A stretch of DNA of 45,015 nucleotides from Cyanobacteria bacterium RI_101. Lineage in GTDB: Bacteria > Cyanobacteriota > Cyanobacteriia > Cyanobacteriales > Microcystaceae. The notes beneath the pieces are model-generated. The model was not told the origin of the DNA and made no database searches. It was given only the letters and a program-made list of their open reading frames with translations. The stretch is taken from NCBI GenBank assembly GCA_016471375.1, contig WGLZ01000055.1, positions 1 to 45,015 of the forward strand, given 5' to 3'. Position numbers and translations under genes: made by a program. Shown in pieces: positions 8,572 to 16,954 of the stretch (position 1 is the first letter of the stretch; each line of letters begins with the position of its first letter).

Positions 8572-9819
8572 ATGATTGACGTGGTCGGCATTGGGCTGGA
8601 GGGCGCCTGCGGCTTATCCCCCCGCGTCTTGGCGTTGATTGAGGAGGCTCCAGTCTTAGTCGGCGCCGAGCGCCATTTGGCCTATTTTCCCCGCCATCCG
8701 GGACGAAAAATTCTCCTGGGGGAAGGATTATCGGGACTGGCGGAGTTAGATCCGCAACTCCCCGCGGCGCTTCTCGCCAGCGGCGATCCCCTCTTTTTTG
8801 GCCTAGGCCGACTGTTGTTGACTCGGTTTCCGCCGGAGCTTCTCCGTTTCCATCCCCACCTCAGTTGTCTCCAGTTGGCCTTTAGTCGTCTCAAGTTGCC
8901 CTGGCAAGACGCGACGGTGGTGAGTCTCCACGGACGGTCGTTAGAGTTATTAATTCCCCCTCTGCAAAAAGGGGTTTCTCCCCTAGCGGTTCTCACCGAC
9001 GCCCAGAACAACCCCGGCGCCATCGCCCAGCTCTATCGGGGTTTAGACCTTCCCCTAGAGTATGAAATGGCGGTGGCGGAAAATTTAGGCGCGCCGGAGG
9101 GGGAACAGATCCGCTTTTTTGATCCCAGCGCTTGGGAGGGGCGCGCCGATTTCGCCCCGTTGAATATCGTCATTCTTCTGCGGAAAACGCCGGCCCCGGC
9201 GCCGACCCTCGATTTAGCGGCCTTACCCCGGATTGGTTTGCCCGACGCTCTCTTCGCCAGCTTTCCCGACCGTCCGGGGTTGATGACTAAACGGGAAATT
9301 CGCCTGCAAATTTTAGGGGAATTAGATCTACGGGAGAGTCAGGTGGTCTGGGATATCGGCGCCGGCACTGGGTCTGTGGCCATTGAAATCGCCCGTCTGT
9401 GTCCCAACAGTCGGATTTACGCGGTGGAAAAAACGGCCATGGGAGCGGCGCTGTTACAGGAAAATTGTCGGCGCTGGCAAACCGCCAATATCGAAATTAG
9501 GCAAACCTCGGCGCCCCAGGGTCTAGACTCCCTGCCCCCGGCGGATCGGATTTTTATCGGCGGGAGCGGCGGCGCCCTAGAGGCGATTTTAGAGGCTTGC
9601 GTCTTGGCGCCGGGGGGCAAAATCCTGCTGGCGTTGGCCACCTTGGAAAATCTCGCCCGGGCGTTGACCTGGTTCAACCATCGGCGCTGGTCCTATGACT
9701 GTCTCCAAATTCAGGTCAGTAAATCCCTCGGTCTCGGCGCCCTGACCCGTCTTCAACCCCTCAATCCGGTCACGCTCCTGTCGGCCCGTCCCGGCGAAGA
9801 GAGTGGCGAAAGGCCCTAG
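8572..9819 (+). CDS. cobL: precorrin-6Y C5,15-methyltransferase (decarboxylating), CbiE-CbiT fusion
   Basis: A 415-residue corrin-ring methyltransferase of cobalamin synthesis. Residues 1-~205 are a CbiE-type tetrapyrrole methylase domain (IDVVGIGLEGACGLSPRVLA, LLASGDPLFFGLG). Residues ~220-400 are a CbiT-type domain with the SAM motif VVWDIGAGTGSVAIEIA and the RIFIGGSGGALE motif. The fused protein methylates C5 and C15 and decarboxylates the C12 side chain. Length matches CobL. Nine GGCGCC sites occur in this gene alone. No other cob/cbi genes are in the window. Confidence 0.93.
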   Translation: MIDVVGIGLEGACGLSPRVLALIEEAPVLVGAERHLAYFPRHPGRKILLGEGLSGLAELDPQLPAALLASGDPLFFGLGRLLLTRFPPELLRFHPHLSCLQLAFSRLKLPWQDATVVSLHGRSLELLIPPLQKGVSPLAVLTDAQNNPGAIAQLYRGLDLPLEYEMAVAENLGAPEGEQIRFFDPSAWEGRADFAPLNIVILLRKTPAPAPTLDLAALPRIGLPDALFASFPDRPGLMTKREIRLQILGELDLRESQVVWDIGAGTGSVAIEIARLCPNSRIYAVEKTAMGAALLQENCRRWQTANIEIRQTSAPQGLDSLPPADRIFIGGSGGALEAILEACVLAPGGKILLALATLENLARALTWFNHRRWSYDCLQIQVSKSLGLGALTRLQPLNPVTLLSARPGEESGERP

Positions 9820-9905
9820 CGCATCGGGGACGATAGATAAAAAATTGAGATTGGGTTAACGTGAAGGGTGGGTTGCCCCAAACATAAATCCAGACGAACA
9901 ATAAC

Positions 9906-11351
9906 ATGGAAGTATTGCAAATAAAAATATTGCCTTGGCTGAAGCGTAATTTATTCTTTGGCAACGAGCCAAGCCTGGAATTGGCGGCGCTGTTGAGCGT
10001 TTACTTTATCCAAGGCATTTTGGGTCTGGCCCGGCTGGCGGTGAGTTTCTTTCTCAAGGACGAGTTGGGACTGAGTCCGGCGGAGATGGGGGCGCTCTTG
10101 GGGGTGGCGGCCCTGCCCTGGGTGATTAAACCCCTCCTCGGTCTTTTGTCCGACGGTTTTCCCCTCTGGGGCTACCGGCGCCGCTCCTATTTACTGCTTT
10201 CCGGTTTGGCCGGCGCCGTTTCTTGGCTGGCGCTGGGCGCCTGGGTTCACTCGGCTTGGCAAGCCACCTTGGTTTTACTGTTAACCTCCCTTTCCGTGGC
10301 CGTGGCGGACGTGATCGCCGACTCCGTGGTGGTGGAGCGGGCCCAGGGAGAATCCCTCGGTCGGGCCGGGTCGTTACAATCCCTCACCTGGGGCGCCGCG
10401 GCGCTGGGGGGAGTCCTAACCGCTTACTTTAGCGGCCTGCTCTTGGAGTGGTTCAGCGCCCGTCAGGTCTTTTATCTCACGGCGCTGTTTCCCCTCTTAA
10501 CCGTGTTGGCGGCGCTGGGGATTCATGAGCTTAAAACCTTGGAAAATCCGGCCTCTCCCCTGAAAAGCGCCGGCAGCCAACTGCGGCTGGTGGCCCGGAC
10601 TCTGCGGCAAAAAACAATTCTTTACCCGACGATCTTTATTTTTCTCTGGCAAGCCACTCCCAGCGCCGATTCCGCTTTTTTCTATTTCACCACCAACGAA
10701 TTGGGCTTTGAGCCGGAGTTTTTAGGGCGGGTTCGCTTGGTGACCAGTTTAGCGAGTCTCCTCGGCATCGCCATTTACCAAAAGTTTTTGAAAACCGTCC
10801 CCTTCCGGCGCTTGTTGGGCTGGAGCGCGGCGCTGTCCTGCGCCCTGGGGATGACGGCGCTACTATTAGTCACCCACGCCAATCGGAGTCTCGGTATCGA
10901 CGACCATTGGTTTAGCCTCGGAGATAGCTTAATCCTAACGGTGATGGGACAGGTGGCCTTTATGCCGGTGCTGGTGATTTCCGCCCGCCTCTGTCCCCCC
11001 GGCATCGAAGCGACCCTCTTCGCCCTGCTAATGTCCATTTGGAACCTGTCCGGGTTAGCGTCTATGGAGTTGGGGGCGCTGTTGACCCATTGGCTGGGGG
11101 TGACGGAAACTCAGTTTGCCAATTTGGGGCTGTTGGTAGTTTTAACCAACCTCTCCACCCTTTTACCGTTGCCCCTCCTGGGCTGGCTCCCGGACGGCGA
11201 TCCCCAGGCGGAGATGGGGCAAACTCTCCCGTCCGTGGAAATTTTCGAGCGCCATCCCCTGGGCAGTTTGGGAGAGCAAAGCTTTTTACCGGAATTTATG
11301 CCGGAGACGCCCCGTCAGAGCGAGGAGACGGAACTCTCCCGGCGCCCGTAG
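9906..11351 (+). CDS. folate-biopterin transporter (FBT) family membrane protein
   Basis: A 481-residue major-facilitator-type transporter with about 12 hydrophobic segments. FIQGILGLARLAVSFFLKDE, LPWVIKPLLGLLSDGFPLWG and YRRRSYLLLSGL are typical of the FBT family, whose Synechocystis and plastid members import folates and folate monoglutamates. The C-terminal ~45 residues are hydrophilic. The gene converges on ctaD and their 3' ends overlap by 37 bases (11315-11351), so both C-terminal tails are encoded on opposite strands of one stretch. Confidence 0.9.
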   Translation: MEVLQIKILPWLKRNLFFGNEPSLELAALLSVYFIQGILGLARLAVSFFLKDELGLSPAEMGALLGVAALPWVIKPLLGLLSDGFPLWGYRRRSYLLLSGLAGAVSWLALGAWVHSAWQATLVLLLTSLSVAVADVIADSVVVERAQGESLGRAGSLQSLTWGAAALGGVLTAYFSGLLLEWFSARQVFYLTALFPLLTVLAALGIHELKTLENPASPLKSAGSQLRLVARTLRQKTILYPTIFIFLWQATPSADSAFFYFTTNELGFEPEFLGRVRLVTSLASLLGIAIYQKFLKTVPFRRLLGWSAALSCALGMTALLLVTHANRSLGIDDHWFSLGDSLILTVMGQVAFMPVLVISARLCPPGIEATLFALLMSIWNLSGLASMELGALLTHWLGVTETQFANLGLLVVLTNLSTLLPLPLLGWLPDGDPQAEMGQTLPSVEIFERHPLGSLGEQSFLPEFMPETPRQSEETELSRRP

Positions 11352-12952
11352 CCGTAGGGTTCCTCGGTAATCGTCGGCAGTTCCTCAAAATTTTCCACTG
11401 GGGGCGGGGAGGAAGTGCTCCATTCCAACCCCGTCGAGCGCCAAGGGTTAGCGCCGGCCGCCGGCCCTAAATTCCAGGAAATGATGATGTTCACAATAAA
11501 GGGCAAGGTGGACATCCCCAGAAGAAAAGCGCCGAGACTGGCGACCACGTTCCACCCCTCGTACTGGGGAGCGTAGGAGGCGACCCGGCGCAACATGCCT
11601 TGTAATCCCAAGGGGTGCATGGGAAAAAAGTTTAAATTAGCGCCAATAAAGGTCAAGATAAAGTGCAGTTTGCCCCAGGCTTCGTTGTAGCGGCGCCCGG
11701 TGATTTTCGGAAACCAGAAATAAATCCCTCCGTAGAGCGCCATGGTGACGGTGCCAAAAACCACATAGTGGAAGTGTCCGACGACAAAATAGGTGTTATT
11801 GACGTGGAGATCAAAGGGCGCCGAAGCTAACATGATCCCGGTGATGCCCGCGAAGAGAAACATGACAATGCCCCCCAAACAAAAGAGCATGGGGGTCTGT
11901 AAACGAAGACTGCCCCGCCAGACCGTCGCCGTCCAGGCCAGAACCTTAATGCCCGTGGGCACGGCGATGAGCATGGTGGAAGCCATAAAAAACATCCGCA
12001 TCCAGTTGGGGGTGGCGCTGGTGAACATGTGATGAACCCAGACAAAGGTGCCCTGACCGGCGATGAGAATAGAAGAGATAGCGACGGTTTTATAGCCAAA
12101 CAAGGGTTTGCGGGCGAAGACCGGCAAAACCTCCGAAAAGACCCCAAAGGCCGGCAGGGCCATCACATAAACCGCCGGGTGGGAATAGAACCAAAAGAGA
12201 TGTTGATAAATAATCGGGTTGCCGCCGCTAAAGGGAGCAAAAAAATCCGTGCCAAAGGAGAGGTCAAAGAGCAACATAATGGCCGCGCCGGTGAGCGCCG
12301 GCAGGCAAAAGAGTTGCAAAAGTTGGGCGCTGAGGATCGTCCAGACGTAGACCGGCATTTTCAGCCAAGTTAACCCCGGCGCTCGCAGTTTAACAATGGT
12401 GGTGACGAAATTGATCCCCCCCATGATGGAGGAAATCCCCGATAGCGCCACCGCTAGAAGCCAGACCAACTCGCCGTTGATGAAGTCCCCGGAGGGGTTC
12501 TGGACACTGACCGGGGGATAAGACCACCACCCCGCCTGGGCGGCGCCGGAGGGGAGAAAAAAACTGGACACGAGTAATAAACCCACCACCGGCATGATCC
12601 AAAAGGCGATGGCGTTGAGAACCGGAAAGGCCATATCCCGAGCGCCGATCATTAAAGGAATCAGGTAATTGGCCAACCCCACATTGGCGGGCAAGATCCA
12701 CATAAAAATCATGATGGTGCCGTGGAGGGTAAACAGCCCGTTATAGAGCGTCCGATCCACGACGTCTAACTGGGGCGTCAGCAATTCCGCCCGGATCATC
12801 ATGGCCAACAAGCCGGCGATGAGGAAAAAGCAAAACGCGAGAAGTAAGTACTGAGTTCCGATAACTTTGTGGTCAACGCTAAAGCTGAAATAGCGCCGCC
12901 AGCCGGGCTGGAGGTTGTCCTGAGGATCGGAGGTCAGAGAGGTCATAGCCAA
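11315..12952 (-). CDS. ctaD: cytochrome c oxidase subunit I
   Basis: A 545-residue heme-copper oxidase catalytic subunit in the thylakoid or plasma membrane. Heme and copper ligands are visible: H77 (FTLHGTIMIF), H258 and Y262 (YSHPAVY), H307-H308 (WVHHMF), H393 and H395 (GHFHYVVFG). The motif is YSHP rather than HPEVY, so the proton-channel glutamate of A1 oxidases is absent and this is of the A2 type, as I recall for cyanobacterial Cox. No ctaC or ctaE is on either side within the window, which is unusual for a cyanobacterial cta operon. The 3' end overlaps the FBT gene. Confidence 0.95.
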   Translation of the reverse strand: MAMTSLTSDPQDNLQPGWRRYFSFSVDHKVIGTQYLLLAFCFFLIAGLLAMMIRAELLTPQLDVVDRTLYNGLFTLHGTIMIFMWILPANVGLANYLIPLMIGARDMAFPVLNAIAFWIMPVVGLLLVSSFFLPSGAAQAGWWSYPPVSVQNPSGDFINGELVWLLAVALSGISSIMGGINFVTTIVKLRAPGLTWLKMPVYVWTILSAQLLQLFCLPALTGAAIMLLFDLSFGTDFFAPFSGGNPIIYQHLFWFYSHPAVYVMALPAFGVFSEVLPVFARKPLFGYKTVAISSILIAGQGTFVWVHHMFTSATPNWMRMFFMASTMLIAVPTGIKVLAWTATVWRGSLRLQTPMLFCLGGIVMFLFAGITGIMLASAPFDLHVNNTYFVVGHFHYVVFGTVTMALYGGIYFWFPKITGRRYNEAWGKLHFILTFIGANLNFFPMHPLGLQGMLRRVASYAPQYEGWNVVASLGAFLLGMSTLPFIVNIIISWNLGPAAGANPWRSTGLEWSTSSPPPVENFEELPTITEEPYGYGRRESSVSSL

Positions 12953-13166
12953 TGAGAGAGGTCGCTGAGATTTCCCCAGCCTATCACCCCCTTCGCCTTT
13001 GATCTGTTCTGACTTTCAAGAATACAAATAAGCCGCAAAGCCTGTTCGCCCTAACTTTTCCCTAACTTTTCCCTGACAGACAGACGGCGCCGTTATTCCT
13101 AGGATGAAGAAATCAATCTTCCCCGGCGTTTTTGCCAGCCTCCCCATTCTTAGAGGTCATTTGAAC

Positions 13167-13616
13167 ATGAACAAAGAACAAGCCATTCATGTTGTAGAAC
13201 ATTTACGAGGAAAACGTCTTTCATCGCTAGAGACAATGATTTTAGCGGAAGCTTGGGACGATCAATCTTATGAGTACATTGCGGAAATCAGTCAACGCGA
13301 ATGCCAGTATGTGAAGAAAGTCGGCGCTCGTCTCTGGCGAGAGGTCTCCGAGTTGACCGGCGCCTGGATCAATAAGCGCAATTTCTGCTCGGCCATGCGG
13401 CGCTACTACTACAACCAGTTACCTCAGACCGACCGCTGTCGCTTACTCGCCGTCAGTTGGGAAGGCGCCGTCGGCGGGGAAAAACAGACCTCTCAATTGC
13501 TTGGTTCCTCGGTTAAAAACTCTTGCTTTTTACCGGTAATCCCAAAGCGTTCTGTCCTGAGCAAGGCCGAAGGGAGTCGAGGGGGCGATAATTCCCGGCA
13601 GATTAGACAGGTTTAA
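13167..13616 (+). CDS. stand-alone N-terminal domain of cyanobacterial STAND/vWA-MoxR conflict proteins
   Basis: A 149-residue protein. The first ~80 residues (EQAIHVVEHLRGKRLSSLET, SYEYIAEISQRECQYVKKVG, LWREVSELTGAWINKRNF) match the helix-turn-helix-like module I recall at the N-terminus of large cyanobacterial NB-ARC/WD40 and vWA-MoxR-associated proteins. Here it is not followed by an NTPase; the tail is low-complexity and partly encoded by a REP-like palindrome (13556-13581), so the gene may be a decayed remnant. ATG 13167 fits the family start; ATG 13104 would add 21 residues. Its stop overlaps that of the WYL gene by four bases (TTAA). Confidence 0.6.
   Translation: MNKEQAIHVVEHLRGKRLSSLETMILAEAWDDQSYEYIAEISQRECQYVKKVGARLWREVSELTGAWINKRNFCSAMRRYYYNQLPQTDRCRLLAVSWEGAVGGEKQTSQLLGSSVKNSCFLPVIPKRSVLSKAEGSRGGDNSRQIRQV
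13556..13581. repeat. REP-like GAGC..GCCGAAGG motif inside a coding tail
   Basis: CTGAGCAAGGCCGAAGG followed by GAGTCGAG, a dispersed motif frequent in many bacteria. It encodes LSKAEGSRG at the C-terminus of the gene at 13167, which argues that this part of the protein is not ancestral. Confidence 0.5.
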
Positions 13617-14527
13617 GGGACGACTCTTTGGACAACCCAAGCCGGGGAGATGACTTGCGCCAGGGCGCCGTACTGGAGCATACGCTGGCGAAACCAGAAG
13701 AGATAATCCTCTGGGCTGGCTAGCTCGACGTAGTTTTCCGCTAGGTTGCGCTGGATTACTTTCTCCCGGCGCCGGCGGGGTTGGTAATGGGCGAGGGCGC
13801 CGGTTAAGCGGTAGCGGATGGTCAGTTCGGGAAAGCTGGAAAACGTCCAGCGAGTCCGGGAGACAGCGCCGACGCTTAAAATTCGGTCGAGGCGAAAGAG
13901 GCGATTTTGCTCGATATTCGGGGTTTTCAGAAATTCGGGAGACGGCGCGTCGGGAACGTAGGCGAACAGGTACAGACTACCCTGATGGAGTCGCAATTCG
14001 GCGCGGTCTAGCTCCCACTCTTTTTCGTTGCCCTGGGCGCTGTGGTAATGGAGGGTAAAGCGGCGCTGTTGTTTTAGGCGCTCTTGGATTTCCGCCATCC
14101 GCGCCCGCAACGCCGGGGAACTGTAGTCGGCGGGGGGAGAGAAGTCGGTATGAAGGTCGGCGGGGCGGTCGCTTTCTCTGAGAGGGGCGATGAGACTAAG
14201 TTGCCCGGCGTGGTGGTTAAAGCCCAGATCTTCGAGAAGTTGGGCGGCTAGCGCTAGGGCCTGTCTTTGCTCGGCGGTGAGGAGGACGGGAAACTGGGAT
14301 TCTCGAAGTTCGTAGGGGCGGTTGGGGGCGCTGTCGATGACAAAGCCGCAGTCCCGCAGGCGGGCGATGGCTCGGGTGAGTTTTTGGGGGACGTCTTCCG
14401 CGGATTGTCCCTTTTGCTCTAGGAATAGTTCCAAATGTTCGGCTAGTTCTTTGCGGCGCCAATTGCGCTCTGCCAAGGCTTTGAGAATTTCCAAGGCGAA
14501 GCCCAGTTGGTTAAAGGTGGAAGGCAT
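13613..14527 (-). CDS. WYL-domain transcriptional regulator of the type I-D locus
   Basis: A 304-residue regulator. Residues ~5-75 form a winged-helix DNA-binding region (LEILKALAERNWRRKELAEH, LTRAIARLRDCGFVIDSAPN); the WYL ligand domain spans ~140-240 (RFTLHYHSAQ, LYLFAYVPD, RLFRLDRI). Divergent WYL regulators are standard beside cyanobacterial type I-D loci; in Synechocystis 6803, sll7009 next to CRISPR1 represses crRNA accumulation. ATG 14527 is chosen over a TTG five codons upstream. The shared region to cas3 (14528-14760) probably carries its operator. Confidence 0.85.
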   Translation of the reverse strand: MPSTFNQLGFALEILKALAERNWRRKELAEHLELFLEQKGQSAEDVPQKLTRAIARLRDCGFVIDSAPNRPYELRESQFPVLLTAEQRQALALAAQLLEDLGFNHHAGQLSLIAPLRESDRPADLHTDFSPPADYSSPALRARMAEIQERLKQQRRFTLHYHSAQGNEKEWELDRAELRLHQGSLYLFAYVPDAPSPEFLKTPNIEQNRLFRLDRILSVGAVSRTRWTFSSFPELTIRYRLTGALAHYQPRRRREKVIQRNLAENYVELASPEDYLFWFRQRMLQYGALAQVISPAWVVQRVVP

Positions 14528-14585
14528 ACATTTAAAGAACAAGATGTTGTCCGATTTTGACTATGACCTCCAGAATAAGGAGGAT

Positions 14586-14690
14586 ATGATGATTCTAGAG
14601 AAGAGGCAAAGGCAGGTTTTTGGTTTAAATGACCGCTTAGAGCCATCGATCCGACCCACCCCCCAGCCCCCTCCAAGGAGGGGGAGTTGA
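14586..14690 (+). CDS. possible 34-codon leader ORF upstream of cas3
   Basis: A short frame starting ATGATG behind the best ribosome binding site of the region (AAGGAGG, spacing 2-5). The peptide begins MMILEKRQRQVFGLNDRLEP and ends in a Pro/Arg-rich stretch encoded by the G/C hairpin repeat at 14667-14684. Its TGA overlaps the ATG of a second small frame (14691-14780) that runs into cas3. No homologue is known to me; it could be a leader peptide, a decayed gene, or chance. Confidence 0.25.
   Translation: MMILEKRQRQVFGLNDRLEPSIRPTPQPPPRRGS
14667..14684. repeat. G/C hairpin of the 3273-3290 repeat family
   Basis: A perfect stem CCCCCTCC / GGAGGGGG with an AA loop, flanked by ACCCACCCCCCAG on the left. 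The reverse complement of 3268-3302 has the same layout (GGGGTTTGGGGGGTGGG flank), so the two are copies of a dispersed cyanobacterial-type repeat. Confidence 0.65.
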
Positions 14691-14760
14691 ATGACGGATG
14701 TCAATGTAAATGGAGTTGATTTACCCACTTCCCCGAAAACACACTCTACACACTTTTTGT

Positions 14761-16935
14761 ATGTTGGATTATCAGATTGAGCTTAAACCCGTTTACTCCG
14801 CTCCGGCGCCGGTTCTGCCCCCAGGCGTTCAATTACCAGTGGGATGGTCGTCTCTAGCTTGGCATCAGGCTGAAACCTTTGCGGCGCTTAACAATCCAGA
14901 AATAAACGTTATTTTTAATACGGCGATGACTGGGGACGGAAAAAGCCTAGCGGCCTATTTGCGGTTATTTTGCGTTAAAGATTCCTGCGCCATTGGCCTC
15001 TATCCCACCAATGAGTTAGCCAGGGATCAAGAAATGCAACTCTCTAATTATATTGAGAAGTTCGATCCGGCGCTAAAACCTCGCCTTCATCGCTTGAACA
15101 GCGCCGAGTTGGAGCTTTACAGTGAAAATGAAGGACTACAGAAAAGCGCCGCTTTGTTGAGTCGGGCGGGACAGTCGGAAATTCTGCTGACAAATCCCGA
15201 TATTTTTCACTATTTGCATCATGGCTGTTACCTAACCTGTTACGATAATCCAGACCGACTCTGGGGTCAGATTGATAAGGACTTTGAACTGATTATTTTC
15301 GACGAGTTTCATATTTTTTCTGCGCCCCAGGTATCGAGTATTATCAATTTACTGCTCTTGATACGCTGTACCAATCGGTTTAAAAAATTTCTCTTCCTGT
15401 CGGCGACGCCTAACGACAGTTTTATCGAAAGTTTACGGCGGTCTGGTTTTCGCTGTCAGGTGATTGATCCGCAAAAAATGAAAGCCTATCAACATCCAGA
15501 AAGTCTAAGGCAGGCAGAGGCGTTAACGGATCAAAACTGGCGGCAAGTGGTCAGAAAAATTAATTTAGCTTTTATGCCTATGGATTCCGGCGCTAATTTT
15601 GCTGAAAAATGGCTGAAGGAGCATCCCGAAGCGGTTCTAGAGCAACTTCAAGAGCGGGGCAGTAAAGGGGCGATTTTACTCAACTCCATCGCCTCGGTTA
15701 AACGATTAACTCCCTTTTTTCAAGCTTTTCTCCAACCCCACGGGTTCACGGTGGGAGAAAATACCGGCTTATCGGGCAAATCCCAGCGGCAAGTTTCTCT
15801 CCGATGCGATCTCGTGATTGGCACCAGCGCCATTGATGTGGGCATTGATTTTAAAATTAATTTCCTCTTCTTTGAATCCGCCGACTCGGGCAACTTTATT
15901 CAACGACTCGGGCGGTTAGGTCGCCATGACGGCGCTTCGTCAGAATTTCCTTTTCAATCCTTTCGGGCCTTTGCCTTTGCGCCTCAGTTTTTTGTCGAGC
16001 GCCTATTTTTGGGAGAACAGCCTCCTCTCTCTGTTAGTCAAAGCTATGAGCGCCCTCTTTTCCATCGGATTGTGGAGGATAACTACCGCAATATCAATAC
16101 TTTTCAGTCTTATCACCCCCGCTGGGGCAGTCTGCAATCCTTTCAGTTATTTCTAGATCTCAACCGTAAAGAAATTCGGCAAGCCTATGAAGAGAGTCGT
16201 CGAGCGTTTCGGGCGGGATGCGAGGCGGCCTTTAACGTCAACTTGGGTAAAGTGGGGGCACGGTTTCAGGGACTAGACCGAGAGTGGCGGGAAATTTCGG
16301 GAAAAAACCAACGCAGTCCCATTAATGAGGAAGCCAGTAAGTTTAGAGGCTCTGGCGGCTTACAGTGCGGACTCTACGATTTAACCGAAACCAATGAGCT
16401 AGAGAGGTTTAAGCGCTATGATCTACCGGGCGTTTTAAGCCATCTTGAAATTGAAACGCTCTCGGAGGCGGAATTTAAGCGCTTGTTGGCCGGCGCCGAA
16501 TCCAGAACCGGCCAAACCATTGCCAAGGGACAGTTTAAGTATTGCCTAGGATTTATGAAGCTTCTGGGTTATCGAGAAGAGCGCCTTAACTGGAAATTTA
16601 TCCACAACGGAGACGTCTGCGAGTTGAGCGACCGCTGGCAAGTTCAGGTGGTTCAAGACTTGGAAGTGTTTCAGCCGGAGAACCCTTGGATTCGGGAACT
16701 CAACCGGCGTTTGAAAAAACAGGCGCTCGTGGCATATGTGTTGCCCCGTCCGGTGGCGGAGGTTAGGGCAAGGCTCCAGTTGCCCCTGCACTTTCAGCTT
16801 TATCCCCTCTGCGATCTCCGCAGTCTCCACGACGGAGCGGCGCCGTATTCTATCGCCTTTGGGCAGAGCGCCTTGATGATTGAGACTCAGGCTTACTGTT
16901 TTAAGCAGAAAAGCCCTCAAGCAATTATTATTTAA
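14761..16935 (+). CDS. cas3: type I-D CRISPR-associated helicase Cas3 (Cas3d)
   Basis: A 724-residue superfamily 2 helicase that unwinds target DNA after Cascade binding. Motifs are in order: Walker A TGDGKSLA (57-64), DEFH box (181-184), SATP (214-217), and motif VI QRLGRLGR (380-387) after DVGIDFKINFLFF. There is no HD nuclease domain, as expected for I-D, where the HD is in Cas10d. I start at ATG 14761 because homologues I recall begin MxxYxIxLKPVYS; ATG 14710 would add 17 atypical residues. It is first gene of the effector operon, 19 bases before cas10d. Confidence 0.92.
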   Translation: MLDYQIELKPVYSAPAPVLPPGVQLPVGWSSLAWHQAETFAALNNPEINVIFNTAMTGDGKSLAAYLRLFCVKDSCAIGLYPTNELARDQEMQLSNYIEKFDPALKPRLHRLNSAELELYSENEGLQKSAALLSRAGQSEILLTNPDIFHYLHHGCYLTCYDNPDRLWGQIDKDFELIIFDEFHIFSAPQVSSIINLLLLIRCTNRFKKFLFLSATPNDSFIESLRRSGFRCQVIDPQKMKAYQHPESLRQAEALTDQNWRQVVRKINLAFMPMDSGANFAEKWLKEHPEAVLEQLQERGSKGAILLNSIASVKRLTPFFQAFLQPHGFTVGENTGLSGKSQRQVSLRCDLVIGTSAIDVGIDFKINFLFFESADSGNFIQRLGRLGRHDGASSEFPFQSFRAFAFAPQFFVERLFLGEQPPLSVSQSYERPLFHRIVEDNYRNINTFQSYHPRWGSLQSFQLFLDLNRKEIRQAYEESRRAFRAGCEAAFNVNLGKVGARFQGLDREWREISGKNQRSPINEEASKFRGSGGLQCGLYDLTETNELERFKRYDLPGVLSHLEIETLSEAEFKRLLAGAESRTGQTIAKGQFKYCLGFMKLLGYREERLNWKFIHNGDVCELSDRWQVQVVQDLEVFQPENPWIRELNRRLKKQALVAYVLPRPVAEVRARLQLPLHFQLYPLCDLRSLHDGAAPYSIAFGQSALMIETQAYCFKQKSPQAIII

Positions 16936-16954
16936 CTATAGTGGAGGTGATTTT

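Larger units (their letters stand above)
14528..14760. promoter_or_regulatory. divergent promoter and cas3 leader region
   Basis: This 233-base gap separates the WYL regulator from cas3 and must hold both promoters. It contains a strong ribosome binding site AAGGAGG (14577-14583) in front of ATGATG, far from cas3, and a perfect G/C hairpin CCCCCTCC-AA-GGAGGGGG (14667-14684) about 77 bases before the cas3 ATG. I could not assign convincing -35/-10 boxes. Confidence 0.5.

Noticed and set aside
16880-16954. Extended N-terminus for cas10d starting inside cas3
   Set aside because: ATG 16955 has an ideal GGAGGTG site and the extra 25 residues overlap cas3 out of frame.
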